A DNA stretch of 64,000 nt from Bos javanicus (taxonomy: Eukaryota; Chordata; Mammalia; Artiodactyla; Bovidae), in NCBI RefSeq assembly GCF_032452875.1, contig NC_083868.1:37862537-37926536 (forward strand), in the 5' to 3' direction. A program made the translations under genes and the position numbers. Of this stretch, positions 1-11,436 are shown in pieces; positions within the stretch are counted from its first letter, which is position 1; every line of letters starts with the position of its first letter. Below the pieces are notes generated by a model. That model had not been told where the DNA came from. It ran no database searches and saw only the letters and a list, made by a program, of their open reading frames with translations.

Positions 1-3000
1 TCAGAGAATTGAAATACTTTGATATTGTAAACTCACTGGTGGTTATGGATATTCTTTTTGTGTAATGGTTACCTTAAGATCTGAAATAATGCTCAGCATA
101 CAGTAGAGTTTCACTGGTTTATAATCAGCTGGTTAATCATTTTATAGTTATTAAACACTCATGTTCCAAACACTATGCTCATAGTCTTGGATTTTTAAAA
201 GAATAATAAATGAAATAAGCTCCCATGAAGTTTTCCCTTATTCTTAAAATTTTCCCTCCTAATGAATCCCAAACCACAGGATATTCATACTTTAAAATTT
301 TAAAAATCTACATTCTACCTGTAAAAAGAGTCAGTTTTGCTGATCTCTTTTTCTATATTCCCAAAAGCAAAGTTTATGCCACTTTGCTGTTTACACTGCT
401 TTGCTGTGCAAATTGATATAACTTCTATTTTGTTGGTAGATTATGTTATTGCTGTTTTTCTTTTTTGAAGGACAGAAAAACTAACAGGCAAGTAACCTTG
501 TATCATACTTTTAAAACTTTTATAACATAAATTTTATGCATTCTGAAAGAGTTTCAGTCTGAAACTCTATATGGAAGTAGTGCTTGTAGATGAAAATTTC
601 CAATCTGGCTTACTGGAAATTTTTAGCAATACGTAAAATCTTAATGAATTTCCATCTGCAAGATTTTCACACACTTTTTATCAGGTACTAGAGAAACACT
701 GAATGTTAATATCCTCAAATTTTGCTGAACTGATGTACCGTATAACCGCTCTCATATTAAATATTTCACCCACTTAACTTCACCAGAAGTAGTGTTTTCA
801 CAATGCATGATAATGACAAAGACAGAATGACAGGAAGAGAGAAAAGTGCCATCAGGTTCAGAGTCTAAAGGAAAAAAAGGAAAACCTCTTCTTTCTTTTT
901 GCTATGTGTTACTTTTTTCATTTCAATAAAGAAAAATGATTACATTGACAAAACACATTTTGAAATGCTCTTAAATTCTTCATTTCCAACTTAAATCAGA
1001 AATCTTACTTCTGAAACTTAAGATATTTGTGTGTATATGAGTGTGGTGGTAGAAAAAATACATATCATGTGAGATTGACATGTTATTAAACATTGCTATC
1101 AATAATATGCTTAACTGATGCCAGAAATTGAATAACTGTTTAATAACTAATACTCATGATATCTTGTTCCTGAATTTTTCTTGTACAATTTTCTGTCATT
1201 GCCTTTCACGTTTTTTCTTTCTTGTTTTAAATAGGAGTTCAAACTTGGGTCATGTGACCATATTATTAAGTCTATCATTCAAAACGTTTATCAGGAAATT
1301 GGAAATTTAAAAATGACTTATGCATGGATGTGCTGCCAGAGACGAAAGCATAAAGCAAGGGGGTGTTTCTAAATGTCTTCCAATAACAAAGAAAAAAACG
1401 GAAGTTATTTGGGATCTTAGAAAATGGTTAAAGAAAAAGTGAAACCTGAAACTAAGGAAACAAAAGTTTAGACAAGATAATCCCAACATCAGAGAGGGCA
1501 TTTGTCATTGTCAGAACTCCAAAGAGCAATAAAGCTTTAATCCATTTCATGGACCCCAGGCCTCACGGTCTAGTAATTCTTATGTCACCAAACCATCTTA
1601 TGATCTGTATGAAATTACAGAGTGTCACCACTCTACATCTGCAATCTTAATGTTTCCGTCCTTTGATTGCATGACAAGAAAACTCTTGAACCAGAGCACT
1701 CCACTTCACAGGAATTGGATAGAACCAGCTGCTCATGATTTTAGAGTTTTTTTAATAAAAGTTTTTTACATCCAGGAGCCTTGTATGACCTGCATCTATT
1801 TTCAGAATTCTTCAGGAAAAATCTTTGACTGCCTTTTAGTACTGTAAACATTTTTTTAAATACTGAGAAAGTTTTTCAAAGCTACCTATAGACTCCCTTC
1901 CTTCCTCTTGTTTCTTCAACTTTGTAATAGTTAAGAAATCTAAAAAGTGACCATTTTATATTATGCTCACTGATTTCAAAACATAACTTTTTTGATTGTT
2001 TCATTGCCTTCCCCTAAAGAAGCATTATTGTCTAGAATTAATACTTAACCAAATTGATTCATAATGGATTATGTGTGTATTTTTAAAATTTTTTTGTTGT
2101 GAAGTATCAAAAGTGATTGTTGATGTTTTATTTGATATGAACAAACTAAAGGGAGTTTAGAAATGTAATCAGTGGAAAAATAAAGTTCAAGTTATACCCA
2201 ATTCTTATAAATTCCTTGTGCCCATTTTTTTCTATTCCTGGAAATACAAAGTTTTGCAAAGCTCTCTGATAGCCTCATGAATGGTCAATGATATTTTGTT
2301 TAGCATCAATTTCCCTCTCACATACTGTGTCACACACTGTTCCATTAAAAGAGAACTGGTATCTGAACAACTGCTCATAATAAGAGCTATGCAGTTTATA
2401 TATTTTGTCCAGTATTTTTCTATAGAAAATGTTGTAATCTAAGTGTGTTAGAAATTAAAACAGGGTCCTCAGGAGCCCTCTATGCAAAAAAGAAAATTGA
2501 ACTCTCACAGTCAGGTACCTGTGCTGTCTGTAGTAAATGGTTTTACATGTCAGTTTGTGCTTTCATTTTTTTCCTACTGCAGACAAATTGTAGTTATCAC
2601 ATCAGTTTGAGTTATAGTTGGTTCATTTCCAAGGATCACAATAAATGTGCATTGTTAATAATTATACCTACAAATTACGTACATTTAAATAAAAACACAA
2701 AGAGGTCCTGGGGCGGGGAAAGATACTGGTTTACACAAAATGCTCTGCTTTGGAAAAAGCAGTAGTGGTATTGTGACTAACTGAATTTGGAAAATGTTAT
2801 ACGCTCTGTATCTCTTATTGGTGAATCTCTATGCTTGCGTTCTTATTAAAGTCTCTAGAAAGTGCAGCTCTAAAACATCTGTTTAACTCTGCTCATTCTA
2901 CGTCATTCGGATTTATTTGACCACAGAACACTTTTCACTAGGTATCTGTTTTGAAGAATCCCTGCTGGGAAACTACTCTGTACTGCACTGAATCACAGCA

Positions 3001-3316
3001 CAACATTTTGTACTGACAGAGGTTGAAATGGTTTTGTAACATTTTTAGTTTAGAAATTTTTTGACAAAATATATCAAATACACTGATTATCAAGAGACTT
3101 GTTATCTATTACAGTGTGCATACATTGCATCTCTTCAGAACTATTGATGACTAATCTTCCTTTAATTAAAATATCCTAGCATAAGGGAAATTAAGATTTC
3201 TGAGAAGTAGTTTAATCAATGAGGACAGAATTAAATATTCATACTTCCCAGGATCCAGTTGGTGTAGAACACAATTTTTGTTTCATTATGCCTAAATTTA
3301 TCTAGTGTTGTGGGCC
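1..3316. other. Unique AT-rich non-coding DNA
   Basis: No recognisable repeat, exon or RNA gene is visible. The open frames here are short (60-106 codons), lack any familiar motif and have the composition of random AT-rich sequence. Very diverged old repeats may be present below what can be recognised by eye. Confidence 0.6.
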
Positions 3317-3320
3317 TTTT

Positions 3321-3620
3321 ACCCTGGTAGCTCAGCTGGTTAAGAATCCTGCAATGCAGGAGAGTCTGGTTTGATTCCTGAGTTGGGAAGATCCACTGGA
3401 GAAGGGATAGGCTACCCACTTGAGTATTCCTGGGCTTCCCTGATGGGTCAGCTGGTAAAAAATCCTCCTGCAATGTGGGAGAGCTGGGTTCAATCCCTGG
3501 GCTGCGAAGACCCCCTGGAGAAGGGAACAGCTACCCACTCCAGTTTTCTGGCCTGGAGAATTCCATGGATGTGTAGTCCATGGGGTTGCAAAGAGTCAGA
3601 CATGACTGAACAAGCTTCAT
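3321..3620 (+). mobile_element. Dimeric Bov-tA-type SINE
   Basis: Two tRNA-like heads follow each other in one orientation: the first at about 3329-3390 (ctggtagctcagctgg, then gcaatgcaggaga) and the second from about 3431 (gggcttccctgatgggtcag). Each continues into the Bov-A core (gaagaccccctggagaaggg) and only the second reaches the 3' end (agagtcagacatgactga). A weak duplication of the type gccttttt flanks it on both sides. The same head-core-head-core layout recurs on the minus strand at 13215-13528, so this is a real composite family and not a chance double insertion. It is non-autonomous and presumably mobilised by BovB, whose 3' end it shares. Confidence 0.85.
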
Positions 3621-3669
3621 GTGCCTTTTTATGTCTGTTATATAATACAAAGTGAATTTCTCTGAGAAG

Positions 3670-3770
3670 ATGAATCATCTCAGATTTGGCTACTGTTGTG
3701 AAATCTTTCAGAGCTTCATATCAGGTAAGTGTGAGGCCACCTTGTCAACAACAGAGAACAAATATTCAAT
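3670..3770 (+). repeat. Local direct duplication, copy 1
   Basis: This copy matches 4386-4494. The best-matching part runs from cagagcttca through caggtaagtgtgaggccacc to acaaatattcaat. Homology continues weakly upstream (gaatc...gattt...ctactgtt) and stops abruptly downstream. It matches no repeat family I recognise and holds a full splice-donor consensus, CAG/GTAAGTG, with the GT at 3725. Confidence 0.8.
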
Positions 3771-4051
3771 TTCCATCTGATGAAAATGTATTGAAAAATA
3801 ACTCTCTTCGATTAGAGGGATACTCGGTTTTCTTTGGAGTGAATCACTTTATCCTGAAATTATGCCCAAAGACATTAAGAGACGACCAACCCAAACACAA
3901 GTGCTTGCAAAGGCATTGCAATATAAATCACCGTGAGGCAGAACTGACCTGGCAACAGCGCCGGGATGAATTTCCTTTGATAATTCAAACTTTCTCATGC
4001 ACTGCTATAAATGTGAGACGTGATACCCCTTATGCCAGTGAAATTTTGATT

Positions 4052-4078
4052 TGCTTACCTTTCTTTACTTTTCTGCAG
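4052..4078 (+). other. Splice-acceptor-like site
   Basis: A pyrimidine-rich tract (cctttctttacttttctgcag) ends in AG at 4078. It lies between the two donor-like sites at 3725 and 4446, so a 354-bp intron and a 367-bp exon (4079-4445) could be drawn. This is a pattern match only. No coding frame supports it, and such matches are expected by chance in long non-coding DNA. Confidence 0.3.
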
Positions 4079-4385
4079 GATTGATCCAATGTCTCTTTGA
4101 TGACTTAGTTTTATGTGGCTAAACATGTGAATGGTTAATGTTCGGACATCCCAGGAGATCTGGAGGAAGGGAAAAAAGGAGCAGTTGGAATCAATGCTGC
4201 TTGGACCAGGATTTAGCTCAGCTTCACTTCCATAATAGCAGGGAGAGAATTAGCAACATTCCTACTGCAGCCATCAGCAGCTCATGGTGCTTTCTCTCTC
4301 AAGGATTAGACCTGCAGCTGTAGCGGCCACCTGGCTCTCCTTGGGGGACTGGGTTGCATCTCAGGGTGTGAGGCAGAGAGGGAAT

Positions 4386-4494
4386 GGAATCTGATGATTT
4401 CTGACCACTGTTTAGTTCTTTGAAACCCTACAGAGCTTCAATCAGGTAAGTGTGAGGCCACCTTGCAAACAATAATGGAAAACAAATATTCAAT
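4386..4494 (+). repeat. Local direct duplication, copy 2
   Basis: Second copy of the segment at 3670-3770, in the same orientation and about 720 bp downstream. The ~20-bp core around caggtaagtgtgaggccacc is unchanged, while flanking positions differ by substitutions and small gaps. This indicates an old tandem-type duplication with the middle retained. The donor-like GT is at 4446. Confidence 0.8.
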
Positions 4495-7348
4495 ACATGC
4501 ACTCGGTGCTGGTTCTTTGGTTGCCAACATATACTACTATGCTTACAATCATGACTTTTGACAGAAAATGGAAATGCAAACTCTGACACATAAAACTGAA
4601 GGCAGTGACCTATATCAGAATCGATGTGAGGGAAAAGCATCTTCATATACACAAATTCCCCTCTAAGATGCTATCTTTATCTATTACTTGTGACCTTACC
4701 CTGACCTCTTTTTAAAATACTGTTGCCACGAACTAAAGCAATGAGGTCACCTCAACTCTTCCTTGACAGCTTCCTGCTAACAGTTTAGCTTTCTAAATAG
4801 TTCTGCATGTTTCTCTAGGCTGTTTCAACCAAACTAGTCAGTCACCCTGAGGTTTGCAATACAGATGCCTCATTAAGGCTCTTCATGGCTAGAAAAATGA
4901 CAGGTGATACTTACAAAGTCAAACTGAAATATGTCTCATTTTGTCACAATGTTTGGCAAAATTTCAACTGAACATCTTCAAAGAGATCTGTAGCAATTAC
5001 ACATGGTCTCCAACGAGGAGCATGGTCAGTGATAGAAGCAAAACTGCTTAAATGAAGGAAAAATGTGAGAATATTAATTTATATCTACATTATCAGAGTT
5101 GGTTGTGAAAATGTTTTCATACAAGGCATTTCATCAAGAATAACACATGGTATAAATTGGGGGCCAGTGTTTGTTTTTCAGTGAGGTTAATTCTGGCTCA
5201 TTTTTAATGTGTATTTTCAGGAAAAAAATAGGGTACAGCTGGCTAGTGACCTCTTGGAGAAATACTGAGCAGAGTTCTTCATTTGTCTAATATAAGAGAT
5301 AGTGTATTACACAGAACTGGGGAAAATTCATCATCATGACAGGAAAAGATAAAGCATCTAATAACTGAGTGATACCATATGTAGACTCTTGCAAAAATAT
5401 TTAGGACTTCTACCCTATATAATAGCTATCTCAGTTTTATCTACATTCACTCTTTTTGGTACCTTGTTGTTGAAACCAACAATAAAAATTCAATGACTTC
5501 CTGAACTTCTTCTAGTGAAGCCCTGATTGATGGTTCTAAGAGGGAATAGGTATGTGCAGGCAGGAGCTGAACCTTTATTTTCAAGTAGCATCAAGCCAGA
5601 CACAAATCAGTCAAATCAGAACTTGCAGCTCTATAGACAGGCAGCTGTTTGTGGATAATAAAATGCTTCCACATATCATTTTTATCTTATATCAGGAGAT
5701 GTAAGTGATTCCAGTCATCCTTGAATAAAACTGTACAGAATGAAATATTTATCACTTTATTTCAAAGTGATTTAACCTTTCAAAAATACTTAAACTCTAT
5801 CAAACATAAATTTTCCTTGATACACATGTAAGTGAAAGAGGGTTTTCCAGGCATGAAAGTGTGAAAACAATCATATGAGCTAGAGCATTCTTCAAATGTC
5901 TTACAGGATACCACCTGGACTCATTCCTACCAGAAATAAATATTTCTTGGGTCTCTAGTGCCACAACTTCAAGTCCAAAAGACACTTGAAACAACTATTC
6001 AGACTTTGTCTTTGGGGAGCTTTAAGTGTCAGACTTGAGCTCTAAAACTCAAGTGACATCCTGATTATCCAGGGAATTAACCTCAGAGTCATGAGATGTA
6101 AGTTCTCAATAGCAGAATTGTTTTGCCACAATATAAGATGAAGAGTGAATACATAATAATGCCCTGTGTGTTCGAGGTTGGAATGTTATTTGATTAAACT
6201 ATTCAGGTTTAATTTAGAAATAAGCTTTCCTAAGCTCACAAGGTTTGATCATTTATAAGGCTGCAGACATTTTTTTAGAGTTTGTAGTCACATACCAACA
6301 AATTAAGTTTTCTTATAGGAACATTGACTAAGTAAAATAATAGAGTTGGTTTCGGTGTGTGTGCGCTTCTTCCTGCTAAGCTGCAGCTGTTACTAGTACA
6401 GCATTGCCTCTGAAATGGAACCACGGATGCCTGCTCAAAGCCAGGCTGCCTGCTGCCATTTGCGGACGTGTCCTACACGATGTTATGAAAGAGGGTTTTC
6501 AAGCCCCAGATTTCTTATTTCAACAAATTCTGTCATCTGTTATATTTTGCAGTTTAAATCAGAAGACACTGTTGCTTGTCTAAGACAAGATGATACATTA
6601 TGTTGAAGTGGAAAAATCCGCACAGTGACAGGGATACAGTAAAAGCACAGGCTTCCATTTAATAACTGAGTGATACCACATGTAGAATCCTGAATGTTTA
6701 CGAAACTGTGTGGGAGGGTTTATGGAATCAGGCCTTTCCCTGGAAGTGGAAACCTGTTTACAGATGTACTCCAGTAGAAAGGGAAGCATCTCTGGGCTTG
6801 ATCAAAAACTCCATTTGGGAAAGCCTGACCAACTTGGATGGGCTTTTAATCTTCAATTCCAAAACAATATTAGTATCAAATTTGTTTTTCCTGTTTCTTC
6901 ATTGGAAATTTAATTATTATGTTGCCATGTTGCACTTCACCTGGGCTTATCTTTTATGAATAAATGTACATCTCATTATATTTTAGCATATTATGGATTT
7001 ATGTTGAGTTGTAGAAAATGTGATAGAAGAATGGGATAAGTGAAACAATTATCAGGTCATCATTTCAAAGCACAAGATGGCCATGAATATAATGTCTCAT
7101 GGGTGATGATTTAGCTTCAGTTCTCTGCAGACCACAAGCAGGTGTTTTCCTGTTTGAGAGGTGAGAGAGCTGGACATCTGGTTCATCTCCCACCATCCTT
7201 GGAAGAGGCTTATGAAAATTGCTTGGGGAACCTGTGTGACAAGGCCCCTATGTTGGTCCAAGGTGTGGTTTTATTTTGGTTGATTTGGGGTGGTTTTCTG
7301 TTTCTTCATATGAAATATTGTGGGAAAAAATGGTTAGAAATGTCCACT

Positions 7349-7555
7349 GGGCTTCCAAGGTGGCACTAGTGGTAAAGAATCCACTTGCCAATGCAGGAGA
7401 TGCAAGAGACGTGGGTTCAGTCCCTAAGTAGGGAGGATTCCCTGGAATAGGAAATGGCAACACACTCCAGTATTCTTGCCTGGAAATTCCATAGACAGAG
7501 AAGCCTGGCAGGCTACAGTCCATGGAGCTGCAAAGAGTTGAACATGACAGCAATG
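7349..7555 (+). mobile_element. Bov-tA SINE
   Basis: The tRNA-like head (gggcttccaaggtggcacta, with aatgcaggagatgcaagaga) is followed by the Bov-A core (ggaaatggcaacacactcca) and the 3' end (gcaaagagttgaacatgaca). Many substitutions relative to the other copies here suggest a relatively old insertion. Confidence 0.9.
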
Positions 7556-7560
7556 CAGCA

Positions 7561-8080
7561 TAGAAAAGTACATCAATTTTTAGTATACACAGCTCAACAA
7601 TCATTCAGTCCACATGTCTTACTCTAGACTTACAAGAATGTTAAGGACTTCTGCAGAATAGGATTCTAGTTTTCATAAGCAATTTATTTTACTATTCAAC
7701 TTCGTGAAGCTCATGATACCATCTGACTTACAGGCTTAAAGATGAAAATTATTTTCATGTCCTTGACATATAATCTGGGTAGTAATGGGTAATTATTTAT
7801 ATATACTCCTATAAAAACTGATGGATTTTAAAAATGATTTTAAGGACTCATTTAGCTTTCAGCTACCAAAGTTAAATAAACCTAGTCACTTTAGAATCCT
7901 CATTTGAAAAATAATTTTAATTAAAATTCTAACAGTGATACACTTTTGTGATACAAAGTTAAAAACATTACATATAAGGTTAATATCTGCTTTGTTCATC
8001 ACCCCTAATTTCCCAAAGGCAGCCTTTCTCAGGATTCATGCAGATCCATATAACCCTACAATGCATATGTGTATGTGCAA
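7561..8080. other. Unique non-coding DNA
   Basis: AT-rich sequence between a SINE and a microsatellite cluster. I see no gene, recognisable repeat or regulatory motif. Confidence 0.5.
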
Positions 8081-8081
8081 A

Positions 8082-8171
8082 AAAATATATGTGTGTGTAT
8101 ATGTATGTGTATGCTTTATATATATATATATAAAATCTCATATATATATAAAATCCTATATATATGTATGA

Positions 8172-8214
<43 letters not shown>
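8082..8214. repeat. Compound TG/TA/CA microsatellite
   Basis: Alternating tracts run from tatgtgtgtgtatatgtatg through several (TA)n blocks to an uninterrupted (AC) run of about 20 units at 8174-8214. A Bov-tA SINE starts within a few bases of its end. The long pure CA run is expected to vary in length between individuals. The open frames across it are translation artefacts of the repeat. Confidence 0.95.
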
Positions 8215-8216
<2 letters not shown>

Positions 8217-8435
8217 AGCTTCCCAGATGGCTCAGTGATAAAGAATTCATGTGACAATGCAAGAGACCCAGGAGACACAGGCTTGATCCCTGGGTCAGGA
8301 AGATCCCCTAGAGGAGGAAATGACAACCTGTTCCAATATTCTTGCCTTGAAAATCTGATGGGTGGAAGAGCCAGGTGGGCTCTAGTCCACCAGTCACAAA
8401 GAGTTGGAAATGACCGAATGACTGAGCACACAGAA
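8217..8435 (+). mobile_element. Bov-tA SINE
   Basis: It begins gcttcccagatggctcagtg immediately after the CA microsatellite. It carries the tRNA-derived B-box area (ggcttgatccctgggtcagg), the Bov-A core and the terminal agagttggaaatgaccgaat-type 3' end. Confidence 0.9.
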
Positions 8436-8451
8436 GCACATGTAAATATAT

Positions 8452-8497
8452 TAGTTGTTGCTTAGTCCCTAAGTTGTGTCCAACTCTTTTGCAAGGA
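8452..8497 (-). mobile_element. SINE 3'-end fragment (Bov-A type)
   Basis: The short stretch ttgcttagtccctaagttgt followed by gtccaactctttt is the reverse complement of a Bov-A / Bov-tA 3' terminus. Nothing of the SINE body follows, so it is a 5'-truncated or deleted remnant beside the plus-strand SINE at 8217-8435. An (AT)n run follows at about 8512-8526. Confidence 0.6.
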
Positions 8498-8526
8498 AAA
8501 GATAGGAAAAATATATATATATATAT

Positions 8527-9620
8527 TTCCAATATTGCATCCAAATTCCATGTCTATCAACATTCTAGCAAACCAAAATTTTTTACCATTAAGAACATTG
8601 TGTGATATAAATAAGAAATTGGAAACATAAAGAGTGACATTTTTCACGATGTGATGTCCACTGTTCATGAAAAGAGCTAGCCCTCTGAAGATCACAATTA
8701 CAGACCTTCATGTATGAGAAAGGAGGGACACAGTGTACATTTGGCTCACCACTTTCTTCCCTTAGAAAGACACTCGCGATTGCCTGGAGTAACTGTGTGC
8801 AAGGGGTTCCCTTACACAGGTTTGGTGCTTCTCATCCTCAGGTTTGGTGATTCACTAGGCAGCCTCTGGGGATTTTAAAAAAGTTGTCACACTCATAATT
8901 ATGATTTATGGCAGTGAAAGGATACAGATTAAAATAAGCTAATGGGTAAGCTGCATGATGTGATCAAGGCAGGAGAATCATGGCAAATGTTTTCAAGTGT
9001 CCCAGTGGAGTCGCATGGACACGGTTAATTCCCCCAGCAATGATCTGTGACAACACACACAATGTGTTACCAACCACGGAAGCTCAGTAGATTCTTGATG
9101 CTTAGATTTTGTCCTGGGAGCCAGACATGTAGTGTCTACATGGACTGACCTAAGCTACTCAGATGCCAGCGGCTGGCATTTGAACAAAAGCATGCATTCA
9201 CCATAAATCACATTGTCAGCATAAATTATCTAAAGATAGTGGCACCTATAGGTTCAGTGTCTCTAGGCATAAAAATCTACTCTTATCAGGTAGAATATCC
9301 AAGGACTCAACACTCACATCCCAGGACCAATCAAAAGCCAGTCCTGAAGATATTCTTTCTTGGGAACGTGTAGATTTCAACAACTCAGATCTACTGAGTT
9401 AACCCTTTCCTGCAGAGAATGACTTCTATTTCCAAAGTGAATGTCAATATAGTTATCTTACTCACTGGCCTGTCATTTACATCAGTAGAACAAATAAATT
9501 CCTGAGCAGAGAGACTGGACTCACATATACTCTCTTTCTCCAATTCCTGGTGCAAACGAAAGCTGAAGACTACTTATGCTTGTCCTACATTGGAGCCACT
9601 GGAGGAGATGATCATGGATA
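8527..9620. other. Unique non-coding DNA with two short dyads
   Basis: I recognise no repeat. The block is a little less AT-rich than its surroundings. It holds two perfect 7-3-7 inverted repeats, CATGTAG-tgt-CTACATG at 9126-9142 and ATGCCAG-cgg-CTGGCAT at 9163-9179, only 20 bp apart. It could be a conserved non-coding block, but I cannot measure conservation from one sequence. Confidence 0.4.
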
Positions 9621-9626
9621 CAGTGG

Positions 9627-10130
9627 GCTTTTTGAGGAATACCAAGCTGTTCTCCAAAGAAATTACAACATTCAAAATCCCCACCAATAATATATGAGGG
9701 TTCCCAATTTCTGCACATCCTCACTAACCCTCTTTATTGTTCATCTTTTTTTATGATAGCCATTCTGGTGAGAGTGAATGGTCACACTGTGTTTTTGATT
9801 TGCATCCCCTAATGGCAACCCACTCCATTGTTCTTGCCTGGAGAATCCCAGGGATGGAGAAGTCTGGTGGGCTGCTGTCTCTGGGGTCGCACAGAGTCAG
9901 ACACGACTGAAGCGACTTAGCAGCAGCAGCAGCAAGGAGGAATAATGTTGAGCATCTTTTCATGCTCTTGTTAGCGTTTTAATGTCTTCTTTTAAGAAAT
10001 GTTTTTTCAAATATTTGCTCACTTTTAAATTGAGTTAATACCTTTTTATTGGTGAGTTGTAAGAATTCTTTATATTTACTGGATTACAATCTTTTTTCTT
10101 TTTTTTTTAGATATTTGAATTACTGTCCGT
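9627..10130 (-). mobile_element. Old L1 (L1M-type) fragment, split by a SINE
   Basis: On the plus strand this reads as the complement of the L1 ORF2 end and 3' region: ttttgaggaataccaagctg, then cccaccaataatatatgagg, then tagccattctggtgagagtg and gtttttgatttgcat. The same element resumes after a SINE insertion at 9811-9935 (aatgttgagcatcttttcat, gtcttcttttaagaaatg). It is heavily diverged and has no open frame. Confidence 0.85.
9811..9935 (+). mobile_element. Bov-A monomer SINE with (AGC)n tail
   Basis: It starts directly in the Bov-A core (ggcaacccactccattgttc) without a tRNA head and ends cgacttagcagcagcagcag. It sits inside the L1 fragment, whose sequence is continuous across the insertion, so it is younger than that L1. 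Confidence 0.9.
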
Positions 10131-10224
10131 CCCCAGTTCAACTTCAGAGCAAAGAACTCCCAAAAAGGCTTCCTTCCATTTGACTGTAGTGGGATATCAA
10201 AGTGATTCTTGCTGTCCACCCCCA

Positions 10225-10432
10225 AAAAGATTATGATGAAAAGAGAATCAAACCAGGAGCCAGAACCCCTGATTTAGCCTCTTATCTTATAAAAAATATT
10301 GTGAGACACTGGGAAAGCTCCATTTCAATCTCTTTGAATACTGCTCCCATGTAAAATGAGGGAGTTGGAATAGATATCTCTAAGGTCCACTTCATATCTA
10401 CAATTCTATGATAGTATGATAATTAGAGTCAA
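10225..10432 (+). mobile_element. MIR3-like SINE relic
   Basis: The 3' part reads aaaatgagggagttggaata, then tctctaaggtccacttcata and attctatgatag. This is the characteristic end shared by MIR3 and the L3/CR1 LINEs. The 5' part (gaatcaaaccaggagccaga) fits a MIR-type core. It is ancient and diverged. Confidence 0.65.
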
Positions 10433-10858
10433 AGTATTTAAGTGTTCCTTGATAGCTTAAAACTGGAAGTTTAACCTTCATGCTAGAAACACATCTGATG
10501 TTGAAATTAGCTGATTTATTTTGAAAAAGCTTAGCTTTGATCTAATGCATAGATTCAGAATATCATGATGTGCTTTAAACACAAAGTTAAACACATAATG
10601 ACAATCTGAAGAGAGAATAACTGTAACATACAAATTTTTAAAAAGAGTATATATAGCAATTTTGTTCTTAATTAGCCTGAGTTTCAAAAAGTCTTTGTAA
10701 AAATTAGATTGCCATTTGTTTGTTCTATTCCAAAGAGCCTTTACACAGAGTGCCAATTAATAGTTGTAATAGAGTATAGGCAAAGCTTTATTACAAACAT
10801 ATGTTTTTTTTTAATATTAATTGCAACTCATTATTAAACATTGTATTTATTTGTATTA
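10433..10858. other. Unique AT-rich DNA
   Basis: I see no recognisable feature in this stretch between the MIR3-like relic and a BovB copy. Confidence 0.5.
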
Positions 10859-11436
10859 AACTTTATTTTTCTGGGCTCCAAAATCAGTACAGATGGTGAC
10901 TGCAGCGATGAAATTAAAAGACGCTTACTCCTTGGAAGGAAAGTTATGACCAACCTAGATAGCATATTCAAAAGCAGAGATATTACTTTGCCAACAAAGG
11001 TTCGTCTAGTCAAGGATATGGTTTTTCCTGTGTTCATGTATGGATGTGAGAGTTGGACTGTGAAGAAGGCTGAGTGCCGAAGAATTGATGCTTTTGAACT
11101 GTGGTGTTGGAGAAGACTCTTGAGAGTCCCTTGGATGCAAGGAGATCCAACCAGTCCATTCTGAAGCAGATCAGCCCTGGGATGTCTTTGGAAGGAATGA
11201 TGCTAAAGCTGAAACTCCAGTACTTTGGCCACCTCATGCAAAGAGTTGACTCATTGGAAAAGACTCTGATGCTGGGAGGGATTGGAGGCAGGAGGAGAAG
11301 GGGACGACAGAGGATGAGATGGCTGGATGGCATCACTGACTCGATGGACGTGAGTCTGAGTGAATTCCGGAAGTTGGTGATGGACAGGGAGGCCTGGTGT
11401 GCTGCGATTCATGGGGTCGCAAAGAGTTGGACATGA
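10841..11436 (+). pseudogene. BovB ORF2 C-terminal remnant
   Basis: Two overlapping frames (10841-11164 and 11101-11436) each carry part of the BovB ORF2 C-terminus. The first has LLLGRKVMTNLDSIFKSRD and YGCESWTVKKAECRRIDAF; the second has RRRRGRQRMRWLDGITDSMD and ends KSWT. One frameshift near 11135-11150 separates them. This region lies downstream of the reverse-transcriptase catalytic core. It is a transposon relic with no host role implied. Confidence 0.85.

Larger units (their letters stand above)
3621..7348. other. Unique non-coding DNA with a local duplication
   Basis: There are no ruminant SINEs or LINEs over about 3.7 kb. It contains the direct repeat at 3670-3770 / 4386-4494 described separately. 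The 132-codon frame at 3686-4084 crosses one copy of that repeat and has no recognisable domain. The rest is AT-rich sequence without features that I can name. Confidence 0.55.

Noticed and set aside
1128..1501. Overlapping ORFs at 1128-1310 (+) and 1307-1501 (-)
   Set aside because: Phenylalanine/leucine-rich peptides from AT-rich DNA, with no motif, start context or conservation evidence.
3686..4084. 132-codon plus-strand ORF as a gene
   Set aside because: No recognisable domain, overlaps a duplicated non-coding segment, and has no promoter or exon context. The length is not exceptional for chance in 64 kb.
6415..6606. 63-codon ORF with several cysteines (possible small secreted peptide)
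   Set aside because: No signal peptide, no recognisable cysteine spacing and no exon context.
8174..8214. CRISPR or other spaced-repeat array
   Set aside because: Simple dinucleotide repeat without spacers. No spaced-repeat array was seen anywhere, and the DNA is mammalian.
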